From: Monomorium pharaonis
Lineage: Eukaryota; Arthropoda; Insecta; Hymenoptera; Formicidae
Length of the DNA stretch: 64,000 bases
NCBI RefSeq assembly: GCF_013373865.1
Contig: NC_050473.1
Span: 9,249,710-9,313,709, forward strand
Direction of reading: 5' to 3'
Part shown: positions 12,911 to 24,307 of the stretch, piece by piece
Layout of the letters: each line of letters opens with the position of its first letter
How positions within the stretch are numbered: the first letter of the stretch is position 1
The notes under the pieces: generated by a model
Seen by the model: the letters and a program-made list of their open reading frames with translations, nothing else
The model's database searches: none
What the model was told of the DNA's origin: nothing
Made by a program: the position numbers and the translations under genes

Positions 12911-13038
12911 TTAGTATGGCCGGCTGGCGTCCTTGGGCCTCTTCAATTGGACTTTTAATCGTTTCATCCCTATCTGGAAGCCGTTCATCGCTTGGATCGC
13001 TGTTTGCGCGCTCGCTGGATTATCGAACGACACGAAAC
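12911..13038 (-). CDS. bru3: Bruno-3/CELF last coding exon: C-terminal part of RRM3 and stop
   Basis: This exon has 128 coding bases. It follows TATTTTCAG and starts in the second base of the RRM3 RNP1 Gly codon. It encodes FVSFDNPASAQTAIQAMNG, then FQIGMKRLKVQLKRPKDASR and PY, followed by TAA at 12911-12913. FVSFDNPASAQ is the RNP1 strand and following helix; RLKVQLKRPKDA.RPY is the nearly invariant CELF C terminus, which also includes the RRM3 extension implicated in RNA contact. The stop is unambiguous and no further coding exon is needed. An ATTAAA-type polyadenylation signal lies about 50 bases past the stop, and a donor-like GTAAGT follows it immediately. Confidence 0.98.
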
Positions 13039-14732
13039 CTGAAAATACCGAACGTTGAATCCTGCAGTGTGTAATAGATTTTTCGTCCCTCATGAAAATC
13101 TCCTTTTGATATCATGTAAAAGTATAATCTTCATTTATTGATGCATATAATCGTAAGAAAAGATGTCAAATATTTAAAGACATTGATTATTAATATAAAT
13201 GTAATAATACAATAAATATAATACAACAAAATAGCAATTCAGTTTTTAAAACAACATAGTTACATAAGAAAATATATAATTTAAAAAATATAATTTTAGA
13301 GAAAGCAGTTGTTTGAACAGCTGCTATATTTTGAAGATTATTTGGAAATTAACAGCAATTTAGGCGAATCAGATCTTCCGTGAAGAATAAAAGGTTTTCG
13401 TTCGCAGACTGGATATTACTTAAGTTATTTCGTAAGGGCATGTACACAAAGATCTTTAAAGGAAAAGTTTTCAAAAAGTGATCGCGATCGCTTTCGATTT
13501 AAGCCAATTTTGACCGTTAGCGTTGAATTTCATTTTAGTTTCGACATTATGATAATCTGAATCTCTCGTTTTTCATCGTCTACCTACTCACGGTTATTTA
13601 TTCCACAAATTACTTTTATTTTAAAACCAAATAATTATTTTATAACCCCCTTTCGTCCACCGTCGACGGAAGATTTTATTATGAAGAAGGGATAAACTGT
13701 ATCAAAACGTATTGCATCACACGATACATTGAAAAAAACTCATGTAAGAGAAAATGTTCTCTCAATCGCGATGATTATAATTATACAGCGCGAATCCTCG
13801 GCAGAAACTGTTGCGTCAAAGAGTCCTTTCGTTAAATTGATCGCGGCGAGGAAAATGCCTTCAAAGGGACACAAACTTCCGCATATTTTTTCCCGCTGCG
13901 GGCATAATTATGACGCGTCGTTGAGAGCCTGCCTTCTTTTTTTGGAGAGGGAATGACGAGCCTCTGAAACACAGGAGGAGACAAAATACACGGATGCAAA
14001 ATGTATGAATCGCATGTGGACGAATGCGAAGACAGACCGAGGACCGAACGAACGCGAATGGAATCGTCCAATTATCTGTATCCTCATACTCTCGGATACG
14101 ATTAATCAAAGGAACGCCAGCGGCTTTTATCCGCATTCTCTGTTTCGGTCCTCTCTGCATAGTCTCTAAAAAAGAACTGCGCAGTTTGATTCCGGTTCCA
14201 TTGAAACGGCATTCATATTCAGTCTGCCCGGTCCGTCCGCTAATACGAACGAGACGAATTAAATTTCCATGATTAATCCACCATTCTGATTGGAAACGTG
14301 TAGAGTCATTTAGAGCACTGTAGCATGTGATCAAAAGTCATAATAATAATCACAGACATATCCATGCACGTCGTGATTATACAATATTTTTGACGTCCAG
14401 TATACGATTCAAAGTAAAAATTTAAATATTAAAATATTTTAGTAATAATATGTACATCCGTGTAATTACACGAGTATTTTAATTATTTTTCCAAACATTG
14501 TTCTTTGCTGTAACTTTCATCATAAATATTATAAAATCACATTGCGCAACGTAAAAAAGAGAAATATTAAAATTTATGAACTTATATCCGCTTCCATGCT
14601 GTCGATTGGCATCGAAATGTTGACGTGCTCCAACCTGGCGTGACTGTTAAAGATCCATGGTACATCAGGTGGAACGTACCGTTGTCTTTCGTTGTCGCTC
14701 TGAAATTTGTCCGCAGTTACCGTCGCACTTAC
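13039..14732 (-). other. bru3: bru3 last intron (within RRM3)
   Basis: This 1,694-base GT-AG intron interrupts the RRM3 RNP1 codon. It is AT-rich, especially 13100-13310 and 14340-14580, and holds no recognised gene, RNA or repeat. Open frames of up to 157 codons here show no family resemblance. Confidence 0.93.
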
Positions 14733-14876
14733 CAAAGCATTTACTCTGGTTGGTCGCCCGATCGATGAAGACTTTGGAGGAGATGACGTTGCCAAACGGG
14801 AGGAACATCTGCATGAGCTCGCCATCACCGAACTCCTGGGGCAGGTGGTAGATGAACAGGTTGCAGCCCTCGGGTC
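14733..14876 (-). CDS. bru3: Bruno-3/CELF exon: N-terminal two-thirds of RRM3
   Basis: This exon has 144 bases, phase 1 at both ends. It follows CTCTATCTCAG and ends before GTAAGT (14727-14732). It encodes (G)PEGCNLFIYHLPQEFGDG, then ELMQMFLPFGNVISSKVF and IDRATNQSKCF plus one base of Gly. LFIYHL is RNP2 of RRM3, the C-terminal RRM that binds UGU-rich RNA in this family. The RNP1 octamer KCFGFVSF is cut by the intron after the first base of its Gly codon. If the exon were skipped, the upstream Gly codon would join FVSF in frame, giving a protein without a working RRM3. I recall a comparable partial RRM3 skip among vertebrate CELF isoforms, so this is worth checking here. Confidence 0.97.
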
Positions 14877-15422
14877 CTGAGATAGAGCATCCTACCATAT
14901 AAATCAGAGCACATCTAAACATCTAAACTTGAAGTATAATACTCAAGTTAGAATGTTAGTTCTGGATGAGCTTTGTCCTTCGCAAATATAAATGATTCCG
15001 CATGATATGAAAGCTTCAACCCGTTAGCGAGGTCACCAGCGGGTGCTGATTTTCTTTCTGATTGCTTTCTTTCTCGTCTGAAATCGTCTTTCATTTACTT
15101 TGATGAATGAAGGTGAATCTGCGATCGATTCTTGAATACAATTTCTCTTGTCCGCCCGAGTGCGAAATGATGATGACATATATCATGATTTTGTCTTCCA
15201 CGAATGATGCGAAATGACGTGAGCATGAATCAAGCGAAAAGTTAAATAGACTGCGAGTGAATGACAGAAAGTGATATGAAAATGACCAAATGTTGAGAGC
15301 AAAACGATTAGAAAACGTCACGAACATTGTTTCGTGACTCTTGATAGAAATCTCCCGGTTCAAATAACGTTGAGTATTTATACTTTCAAATATACACACA
15401 CAACACTGGGATTTACAACACA

Positions 15423-15569
15423 ATGATGGATGAGGTGATGGATGCTGAAATGAGTGAAATGGGTATGGATGGTGGTGACGATGATAGTGATGACACTGAT
15501 TACGATGGTGCGATACCTCCCGTATTTTCGCCAGACACGATAATCCGTCGCTTTACATTTTCTACATGA
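15423..15569 (+). other. Acidic 48-codon open frame antisense to bru3 intron
   Basis: It starts with two ATG codons and ends with TGA. The first 30 codons are mostly Asp, Glu, Met, Ser and Gly, produced by a degenerate GATGG-type repeat; the tail is IPPVFSP...RRFTFST. It opposes the bru3 intron upstream of the RRM3 exon. There is no family resemblance and repeat slippage explains most of it, so a protein is unlikely. Confidence 0.15.
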
Positions 15570-17466
15570 GCATTCTAAATGGTACAAGTTTGCCGTCACC
15601 CTGCGCGGAAACTCTTTTGCGCACGCACAACACAACTCTTCTTGTCCATATTACATTATATTTGTTATAAGCGAGTTTAATGTGATACACAAATGTTAAT
15701 GATATATAAATGCAATGCAATTATCCTGAAAGCTAATGTGTCACGATCCAGATTCTAAAATTACATTAAAAAATTTTACGTATTTCCGTACCTTGTTTGT
15801 AATTTGATTTTTGTATAATTGATTATCCTACCCTACTCTCCGACCGTTTAAGTTGGTCTCCTTTTCGACTTCCGGTGTTAAAATGTCAAAAGACATCGAG
15901 GTTTAATTTAGGCCGGTGAAGAAAATCCCGAGGGTAGAGGCGAAGCGAGGGTAGACTACCCGGCGGAACAACGGCAGTCCAAATAAGGATTTAGCTAATT
16001 TCACTGAACTTTATAACTCCGACGTCAATTAGCAGCGATTATGACCGTGGAAACTTCTGCTCTCTTGGCCAGAGCTTCCTCCCGACTAACGGATGCATTT
16101 AAGTAATGAGATGGCTGCCACTCAACTTTTAGGGTGCTACTCATCGCGACCTGTTCGCCTCTACCCGAAGGATCTTTTGCGGAAAGATTCCTCCGGGAAC
16201 CCGTCGGAGTATGCCGGTCGAATCATCGCAGAGCATAATTGTCCATTTTCAGCCCGATTACGACTTCCGGCATGTCGCTGCTCAACGATAACACCGTATG
16301 ACTCGTTGAACATATTTGCTGGTCGATAAGATTATCATCGCGAATCCCGGCAAAGTTTAAGAATTAATGCGACACAGACAAAATTTTACGGCGGTTTTAC
16401 GAGGATATTTTCATCCGATTCGGAGGTGATTTTCGTCGATTGTCCGAGGGTAAAACTTTAATTGCAGTTGTCGAAAATAGCGTACCGCGATCAACGTTTG
16501 CAAAAGTTCGTTTCGAGTCGCAAAACTTGATTCTGAGATTCAAAAGGATAAAACTTTCCTATCCTCGAGCATATTACTCTACATGTTTTTCCCGCTAGAT
16601 GCCATGTAATTCATACTATCTGAATTTGCAAAGTAATTCGTGCGCGGATTGGAAAATTCTTTGTGTAGCAGCGGTCAAAGAATGTTTGATGTGTAAACGG
16701 TGATATACCGCGAGCAAAAGTTACGCCGATTTAATACAAACTTTTCCGTCAATTATGAATTAATGTTGTTGGGTACTTAGCGCCTCGAGAAATCACAAAC
16801 CTGTCCTGCGGTTTACGCAAAGAGTGACAAACTCTCTCCCTCTCTTACGCGAAACGACTTCGTCCTGGTAATAACTCGATCGTGGCTGTCACGCGAAACC
16901 CAAATTAGCACGAGTGTCGACGGGTTTCCGGTTCCGACTGGGGAGAGCACGGAGGGGAATTGCGGTGGACGACGAAATCACGAAGAACGAGCCATAAATT
17001 AAAGCCCGTCGTCGTGCCGCGCGCGCGATCGTTGATCCTGAAATTGGTTTTCGCCTCTCTAATTGGCATACACGCCGTACGTGCACGCGAATTTAATGAG
17101 AACGACTACCTTGTCTACTTCTACGTCTACTTTTGTCGAAAAGTGATGGCAAAACGGCTACATGACGCATCAAGACGCTCAAATTCGCGAATCTCTCTTT
17201 TTCCCGTACCATCCGATGTCTGTCAAATTGGATAATTTCAATTAACTAAAATATTACGCAACTTTACATATATATTTGGGGAAAATATGTACACAAAAGT
17301 TATACGCAGAAGAATATTTTTATCAATCTAAGTATCGCTTTTATTCAACGTTACACGAATTTGAGTTTTTTTTAATGCAAAATCAAATTATTTTGTTTAC
17401 GTAACTGTAACCGTAACTATTGATTTCTTTTCGCAAGTGTCGCCGATCGCGAAACGGATTCGTGTT

Positions 17467-17505
17467 GATTTCTGGTATAGATTTCTGGTATAGATTTCTG
17501 GTATA
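17467..17505 (+). repeat. Three tandem copies of a 13-mer
   Basis: GATTTCTGGTATA occurs three times in a row without mismatch at 17467, 17480 and 17493. Confidence 0.97.
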
Positions 17506-18178
17506 CCACAAAATCTCGCAATGCACGTATCACCGTCTCGTAGCGAAGCAACAACCAAACATTGGTCGACAGCGCAACACCGAGAACAGCCACTGACATC
17601 GAGTGCAACGGCGAAACACCGAATTAATGACGAACATCCGAGATATACGCTGACGTAAAAAAAAAGATTTTAAAAAAGATAAAGGAAGGGAGAGGAGAGA
17701 GCTATCCGCACAACGTTAAAGATATTATGACACAGTCACGGTTAGATAGAAGAAATGTATATATACGAACACCGAAAAACATCGTGTAAAAACGTAGAAC
17801 ACCCAGAACAACGATCAAGGAGTTAAAGTAAAGGACTTAAAGTAACACGGAGCAAGGGTAAACTCGCGAAGCGACAGTCAATAATAGATCGATACCACTG
17901 TCATGCAATGATGACAATATAACGTCGATTCCCCTTCAGCTCCCTTGGGTTCCGTCCGATATTGCGGCACGCCTAACGACTTTGACATCTAACATAAGTT
18001 TCTCCAAAAGATAAAGTGTCTGCACACACACTTTTTCTTTATTTTCACAAAACTTGTATCTAACACAAAAGTTTTCCAGAAAGTCAGCAATATGATAAAC
18101 GTTGCACTTTTTAAAGGAAAAAAAAAAAACTTTAGAAACTATTTGTGTTCTTGACAGTTTATTTTACACTTATACACA

Positions 18179-18228
18179 GAGAAAGAAAGAGAAAGAGAGA
18201 GATAGAGAGAGAGAAAGTAAGAGAGAAA
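18179..18228 (+). repeat. GA-rich purine tract
   Basis: GAAAGA and GAGAGA variants over about 50 bases; a pyrimidine tract on the bru3 transcript, far from any exon. Confidence 0.85.
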
Positions 18229-19639
18229 AAAATGAAAACAGATAAAACATATTTGTCATTTCAATTATGTAGATAGTTTAAATTCATATCATAAGAGTGA
18301 ACATGTATACAGCTCTACATACATTATAATGCTTTGGCAGCAAATCAAAAGTATTGATCTTATAAATTGTTTGACAAGAAGCAAATCGCTTACGATTAGG
18401 TGATTAGGTGATTGTTATAGGTGATTTCATCTCGTAGAGTTCACATCCGAAAACATTAACCTGTTATTTAATTTCCTTTATCCAAGAAAAGGGATGAGAG
18501 AAATACACGTTGGCATACGTACACGAAATATTTGTCTTCGCGTACGGTAAATAAAGATTAAAAATTTCTTTTACTCTTCTCCGTATACCGTTTCACGATT
18601 TAATCGCGACGCATGGGAAAAACGTCAGAACGTATCGACGAGACGAAAAGATCAGGCAGAATGAAAATGGGAACGGGTAAGACGAGTGAGAGGGGAGGGA
18701 TAGAGGGGGAGGGGAGGGGCGGACGTAGCGGTCGGAGCAGAGGGTTGAGGCCGGATAAAACGGAGGCGGGGTAGCGCTGTCGCGGTAAACTTTCCATTAT
18801 CCTGCGATGTAACAACGGATCGCCGGCGGGCGTAGCGGCAAAGTAATTAAAACTTTCGTTTTATTTGCATTATCTCATTGCGAGGCGTCGTATATTCTAA
18901 TAATGGCGAGTTGTTAATTGCAATTAGGCGCTGGCTCGCTCAACCCTCCCCTAACCCCGGACCTGCCTGGTCGACTTTTTCCCTGTCTTCGGCTCTCCTT
19001 CAGTCTCATTCCGCACAAAAGATGGCACAGTAAATGACTAAGCCCGCGCCGATATATTTGACAGGCGAGGCTCGCTGTTTCCTTCATCGACCGCGTTCTT
19101 CTTTTATTCGGACTGACGCTTCTCAATTCATTGTATTTCCATGCGGCTTCCGTCCGACTATACAGACCGGAATGACTAAAATTATCGAATTAAAACTTCC
19201 GTCTTTGAAGCAACGATCTTCTTTCGACGAAAACGGAACCTGCCGAATATTCGCGATGTTCGAGATGACAAAAGTAAAGAACAGTGTTCTTTTTTTTTTT
19301 TTGGTAACCGTGCATTATTGCATTATCAAAAATGACGCGAGGAACGAAACGGAACACGAAGCGCTCTGGATCGATCTGCTCAGATATCTCACTTTTTCTC
19401 GCATAATCGAGAGTCTCGCGACGCGACGTCGCTTGGTTTGTTGCGAGATGTGCAATTTATACGCGGGACGGGCGGCGGCATTCGGAAGACGTCGAAGCTC
19501 CGTCTTGCACCTCGTTGGGCGCCGACGATGGATAATTCGTGTCTGGACGTGTGTACGGGACGTGGGTCTACAATCTCAGGTCTACAGACGTTCGTGTTTA
19601 CAGTCAACAGTTAGACGTTGATGAGCGTGTTGTACTTAC

Positions 19640-19717
19640 CTTCCCTCTGCGTGGGTGCCACCGCGGTCATCGGCTGAGGAATAGCCTGAGGAAACTGGCC
19701 GTAGACGGCGGGGTAAG
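19640..19717 (-). CDS. bru3: Bruno-3/CELF exon: linker leading into RRM3 (AYPAVYGQFPQAIPQP)
   Basis: This exon has 78 bases, phase 1 at both ends. It follows TTGTCGCAG and ends before GTAAGTA. It encodes (A)YPAVYGQFPQAIPQPM, then TAVAPTQRE plus one base of Gly, joining to PEGCNLF in the next exon to give the family hallmark QREGPEGCNLFIYHLPQEF across the junction. Its introns are long, 3,556 bases before and 4,763 after. As with its neighbours, skipping would keep the reading frame and shorten the linker just before RRM3. Confidence 0.96.
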
Positions 19718-22700
19718 CTGCGACAATAACAAATAACAAGTACATCATGATCTGTCCACATCTAGATCTGTGCGTGCCACTGCCTATCCGTCCCCGTCCC
19801 CACACATAAACCCTCTTTTTTTTTTTTTTTTTTTCGTCCTTTCCCCTCGTCCGCAGACTGCGATCCGCCAGATCGGCCGTCGACGGTAAGAGCCCAGCGT
19901 CAGCGCGCAACCGGCGGTGACCGCCGAACGAATATAGGCGTCGTAATTCAATGCAGCGATAGCGCATACATAATGGACGATGACAGTAATAAAAGCCGAA
20001 CAGTCCAATAAACGTCAACAGATTCAACAGAAATTGCGTTGCCATCGCTAGACAGATTACAACGGCGTAATTTATGACCGTGGGTTTCAGAAACGTCGGG
20101 GGACAACGTAAATCGGACGCGACCATTTATTCTTGCGACTTGCCGAAGATTCGTCGCGATAAGGGGCGGGGGGAGAAGAGAGAAGAGGGAGGAAAGGTCA
20201 AAGCACCAACGTTTAAGAGGATATTAAACGTAAAGAACGCGAATTCATTTCTGCGTCACATTTCTACGTCATTTCTCTGGATGCAATTCGTATTATGCGA
20301 ATTACTCCGGGGTCTCGATATTGATGATGAATTCTCTGGTCGCATTGAAATGCCTCTTGAGAATTGGGCACTTTAATTTCAATATAACATTTACTCGAAT
20401 CAAGTGAACTTTATTAATTCAAAAACATTACGCCCGTGTGTCGGCTTGATTATCAAGGCAAATGTCAACGCTGTTACGAGAAGTGCCGATAAATATAACA
20501 AATGTGCTGATCTCCCTCGTAAAATTTTCTGTTATTTCTGGGCGAGATCCCGCATAATCTCATCGTTAACGCGAAATATGGAAATCGCGCTTCTAGCCGA
20601 GTGGCCTGTTTGCCCTGTCGGTGGTAAAAGCGGGCGGGAAGCGACTCGCTGATACGAAAGCTCGTCTCGTACAGGCGATTTCCGGGCGGCATTCATCACG
20701 GCGCTTCTGCCGACAAGGGTATTCGTCTCTCAACGTTCTCACCGCACCCGTGCGACTTTCAACACGATACTTTTGTACGCGAAACCGTCGGCAGAGAGCC
20801 TGCGAAAATGCGGCGTTGCATCCGGTGCGTCATTAGCCGACATCAGATATCCCTTCAAAGCCGATTCTTGAAACGACGTGCCTCATTAAAATGGGAAACG
20901 CCTTCTTAGCGCAATGATGCAGCAAAAGTCGTCTATGCACGGAATATCCCGTTGCAATTTGCGAAATTAAATATTTAAGCAATCGAGAGAAAGGAACGTC
21001 CCGAGACAAACGACGCTAAAACGGAGGATTTCAGAGAAAGGACATACGATTCGTACGATGTAGGGCTCTGAAATTCAAGAGACGTTATCGTAATGGCGTT
21101 TACTTCATATTATGTTACAACGAATCGACACAGGAGATCTCATTATAACGAGCTTTTTGATGAAATTTTATAACACCTTGTATTAATGTTGACACGTCAA
21201 TACATTATTAACGATCACTCGATGCACAATAGGATTCTAAAATAACAAGATTTTATTTTTAAAATTCACTAGAATTCTGTCGTAATATGATATTTTACAA
21301 AATTAGAGGGGGAGGAAAAAACAGCCGTGGAATGAATGAAGATATTAATATCACTTTTGATCAACGGGAATCGAAACGCGAAATATTTCACATTAAACAC
21401 AAGTGCCGGTTATATTTTAATTCGCAATGCGATCGTACGTTTGATGACAATTGGTTAGTCTGTAAATTTGGATCTCGCTACAAACGCGCGCGAGCCAGCA
21501 TTATACCGTTCGCTACACGCGACGAGGCAGAAAGCAAGTACGTCGTTATTAATTATAGCTTGATAAATATTTAAAATGCTCGTGATTGATACCTGTTTAT
21601 GACGGATAGGCGGAGCGTGCGCGCGCGAGTTACGCTCTCAGGTCGGCAGAGGCGAATTTTCACCCCGGAATTAATTATTTCCGTGCAAACATCGCTTTAA
21701 TATATTCCGATTGACGTTACCCGAGGTCCCCCCTGCCCTTCCCCTCTCCCACCCCCCCCCCCGCCCACCGCCGGTGCGCGATGGATCAACGTTTGGCGTA
21801 TGAAATAAATACGCCATCATACGTCGGGGCCGCGTCACGCTCAGATAGAGGTACGCCGTTATTCCGGGATTGCTTTTTTTCCACTCGCTGATCTCGATGG
21901 CGTATGTGTACACTGGCCAAAAATACATAGAAAAAAATATACCGCTTTTGAGTTCTCGGTAAATACGAATGGCGGTGTCCGCGCGCTAGGTTTGTTGTGA
22001 CTCGAATTTGTTGAGTTTCCGTCCGATGGCGGAGAGCGGAGACACGTTGAGAGACACGAGAGTGGGAATCGATCGGCGAGAGTAAGTGGGAATCCCTCTT
22101 TCTTCCCCCCCGATTCTTTTTACTAGTTCCCCGGCTGTACTTTCCGCGTCCGACGAGCGCACCACGATATCCGATCGGGCGGCGTAAACGCAAAATTTGT
22201 TAAACATCCAGCCGTTACCAAGAGTGATTGGAATGTAATAGAAGTATAGGTCCATCGAGACACTGATTATCCGTGAAACGAGATCATCCATTTTCCCGGG
22301 CTTTATTGGATCATAATTTGCGCCGATGCGTTGCACTTTGACGCTGCAACGTCGACGGTCGATGGCGAATGTAATTCGCCGTTGGCGTCAGTGGAGGGAG
22401 CATGCACGGGAGGAAACGTGTAAACGTGTAAAACTACAATATAATATATGTACACGAAGTACATTTAGAAGGACATCGAAGTACATCGTAGCACCATAGC
22501 AGAAGCATTATAGAGAACGAAACGTTGACGCGTACACGATTATGTATGACGTGTACATGTAGTACGGTGTGTATACGCATGCGGACATAGTTGCATGCAA
22601 ACAACCAGCAACGCGATCAGCGAAATCGAATTTTTCCGCAGGTAAGTGCTCCGACGGCGCCCGGATAAAAGCACGTAAACGTTGGACGTTCTCTGATGCA

Positions 22701-23273
22701 TTTTTCCCTTTACATATACAGACGATCTCCGACCCATCTCTCACGGCCGCGCGCACGTGGTTTCTCGTCTCCCGCTCGCGAGATCGCGATAGGCAACATC
22801 CGGGCGAGATGAGTACGCAAAGCGTTGTCTAGCACGTACGCGTTGAAACTAATGCCGCGAGCGCCGCGATAATGCGAAACGTAAACTAATACGGAACGAC
22901 GCTAAAATACACGTACGTAAATTGCATGATTTTAAGGAGGAAAGAATTTGCGTACTCTGTCGTTATAATTCCCTTCGTATAATTCATAATCGACCGACGT
23001 CAAATTGTGATAAATTTAACAGCTACAGTCGTCATTTACGCGAAATTATTTGTTCGATTCAGAACAAACAAACTCTAAAGGGACGAACGTAAATCGTCTC
23101 GCATACGTCTCACGTTAATTTTACGTTACGTCGATATTAATAGCCGTGAGTCTGCTTGGGTGGAGCTGGATGGACGAAACGCGCTACAGTCATTGCACGG
23201 AAGACACGGACAGGGTAGACAGCACCTTGACAAGCCGTAGAGAGATAAAAATTGAAGCTAGGGAAACACTTAC
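19718..23273 (-). other. bru3: bru3 intron, no recognised gene
   Basis: A 3,556-base intron. It has a T run at 19809-19834, which is an A run in the transcript, and a C-rich tract at 21728-21774 (G-rich in the transcript). The 195-codon plus-strand frame at 19034-19621, in the neighbouring intron, and the shorter frames here have no family signature. Confidence 0.9.
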
Positions 23274-23354
23274 CGGCCACTCCAGCATAAGCCTGCATTC
23301 CAGGATACGCGGCGGCATGCTGAAGTGCCGCCTCCCCGTTGGCCAACCCCTGCG
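23274..23354 (-). CDS. bru3: Bruno-3/CELF exon: divergent linker (GLANGEAALQ)
   Basis: This exon has 81 bases, phase 1 at both ends. It follows TGTCCATTCCAG and ends before GTAAGTG (23268-23273). It encodes (P)AQGLANGEAALQHAAAYPGM, then QAYAGVA plus one base of an Ala codon. I chose the acceptor at 23355-23357 because it completes Pro from the previous exon's final C. The inner CAG five bases on would break the frame. The Ala/Gln/Tyr/Pro-rich content is typical of the end of the CELF linker before RRM3. Its length is a multiple of three and its phases are symmetric, so it is a good cassette-exon candidate. Confidence 0.94.
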
Positions 23355-24151
23355 CTGGAATGGACAGATGGAGGGCATCTACACTTCAGTAAGCTCAGCT
23401 CTTATCGGGGAGAGGGGCCTAGCCTAGAGGCCCCTGTCGCAATACCCAGTATAGGCCAATCGATACCGCTCGATATTTCCACCGACTATATACCGAGGCT
23501 AGTAATGACTACCCGAATGGCGATAAGGGACGAAGATTAACGAAGGATTGACTATAGAAATGATTATACATCGTGAAATTCATTGTCCTTTACGCAAGTC
23601 TCGATTTAAATGACCTTTTATCAACTTTGTACAGACTTAGCTCGATCAATATCTAGACGTTTACATTTATAACGTTAATTTTCTGGCGCAATTTCTTGTC
23701 AAATGTAAAAGCCGAGGCTCAGTCTGGAAAGCTCCGAGAATGATAAAAAATGTATATAAAGAGAAAAGACCTCAATAAACTTTTAAACGTTAACACTCAT
23801 TTGCTGTTTACAAATTCAATTGTTCATTGCTAGAGTATGAGCGCTCTTGCGTGAACGTAAATCTCGCTTAATTTTAGCATGAGCCTGCGAAACACCGGTG
23901 CTAGATCTTTCACGCGTATGGATGTCGCCGTTAATTCCAGCTCTCCTCGCAAATAAATAAACGCCAACGAATATAACGGTGCTTTCTCACCGAAGTACGG
24001 CGGAAGTGTGACGCGCGAGTACCGCCCGGCGTACTTGGCATGGTACTTGGCCTGCGCAAAGTTATTTACATCCCCGTGGAATAATAAAGTCCGCCGCCGA
24101 TTGGCCGGGTATTGCGCAGGGGCGGCGCGCTGCGCCTGAGTTGATACTCAC
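23355..24151 (-). other. bru3: bru3 intron, nothing recognised
   Basis: A 797-base GT-AG intron between two phase-1 linker exons. No repeat, RNA or coding signal stands out. Confidence 0.9.
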
Positions 24152-24307
24152 GTCCCGCATAAGTCTGCGGTATTCCGTTGGTGTAGACACCTGGATCCGA
24201 GCCTGCCGGCTGGCCGTTCGGCGTTTGAGCGGCCATGTTAAAATTGGGCATCGTTGGCGACGGTAACGACGGTAGTGCCCCGTTAACCGGTTGCCCTGTG
24301 CCGGTAC
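24152..24307 (-). CDS. bru3: Bruno-3/CELF exon: divergent linker (NGQPAGS / TNGIPQTYAG)
   Basis: This exon has 156 bases, phase 1 at both ends. It follows GCTCGTAG and ends before GTGAGT (24146-24151). With the base from the previous exon it begins GTGTGQPVNGALPSLPSPT, continues through MPNFNMAAQ and NGQPAGSDPGVYTNGIPQTY, and ends in a C that completes a Pro codon in the next exon. NGQPA...NGI resembles the corresponding CELF4 linker segment. A second in-frame acceptor, CACAG, lies 12 bases further in; it would start the exon at 24295 and remove four residues (TGTG). I chose the outer site because it joins in frame and has a fair upstream context, but either or both may be used. The symmetric phase means skipping keeps frame. 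Confidence 0.9.

Larger units (their letters stand above)
14877..19639 (-). other. bru3: bru3 intron with small repeats
   Basis: This 4,763-base intron lies between the linker and RRM3. It holds a plus-strand acidic 48-codon frame (15423-15569), three perfect tandem copies of a 13-mer (17467-17505), a GA-rich purine tract (18179-18228), a G-rich tract (18690-18722) and a short (CA)n at 15391-15403, which is (GU)n in the transcript about 515 bases upstream of the RRM3 exon. No other gene is recognisable. Confidence 0.9.

Noticed and set aside
13861..14334. 157-codon minus-strand open frame within the last bru3 intron
   Set aside because: It lies between two proven exons in an intron; no motif.
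19034..19621. 195-codon plus-strand open frame
   Set aside because: Antisense to bru3 intron sequence and ending just short of a real minus-strand exon; no recognisable motif.
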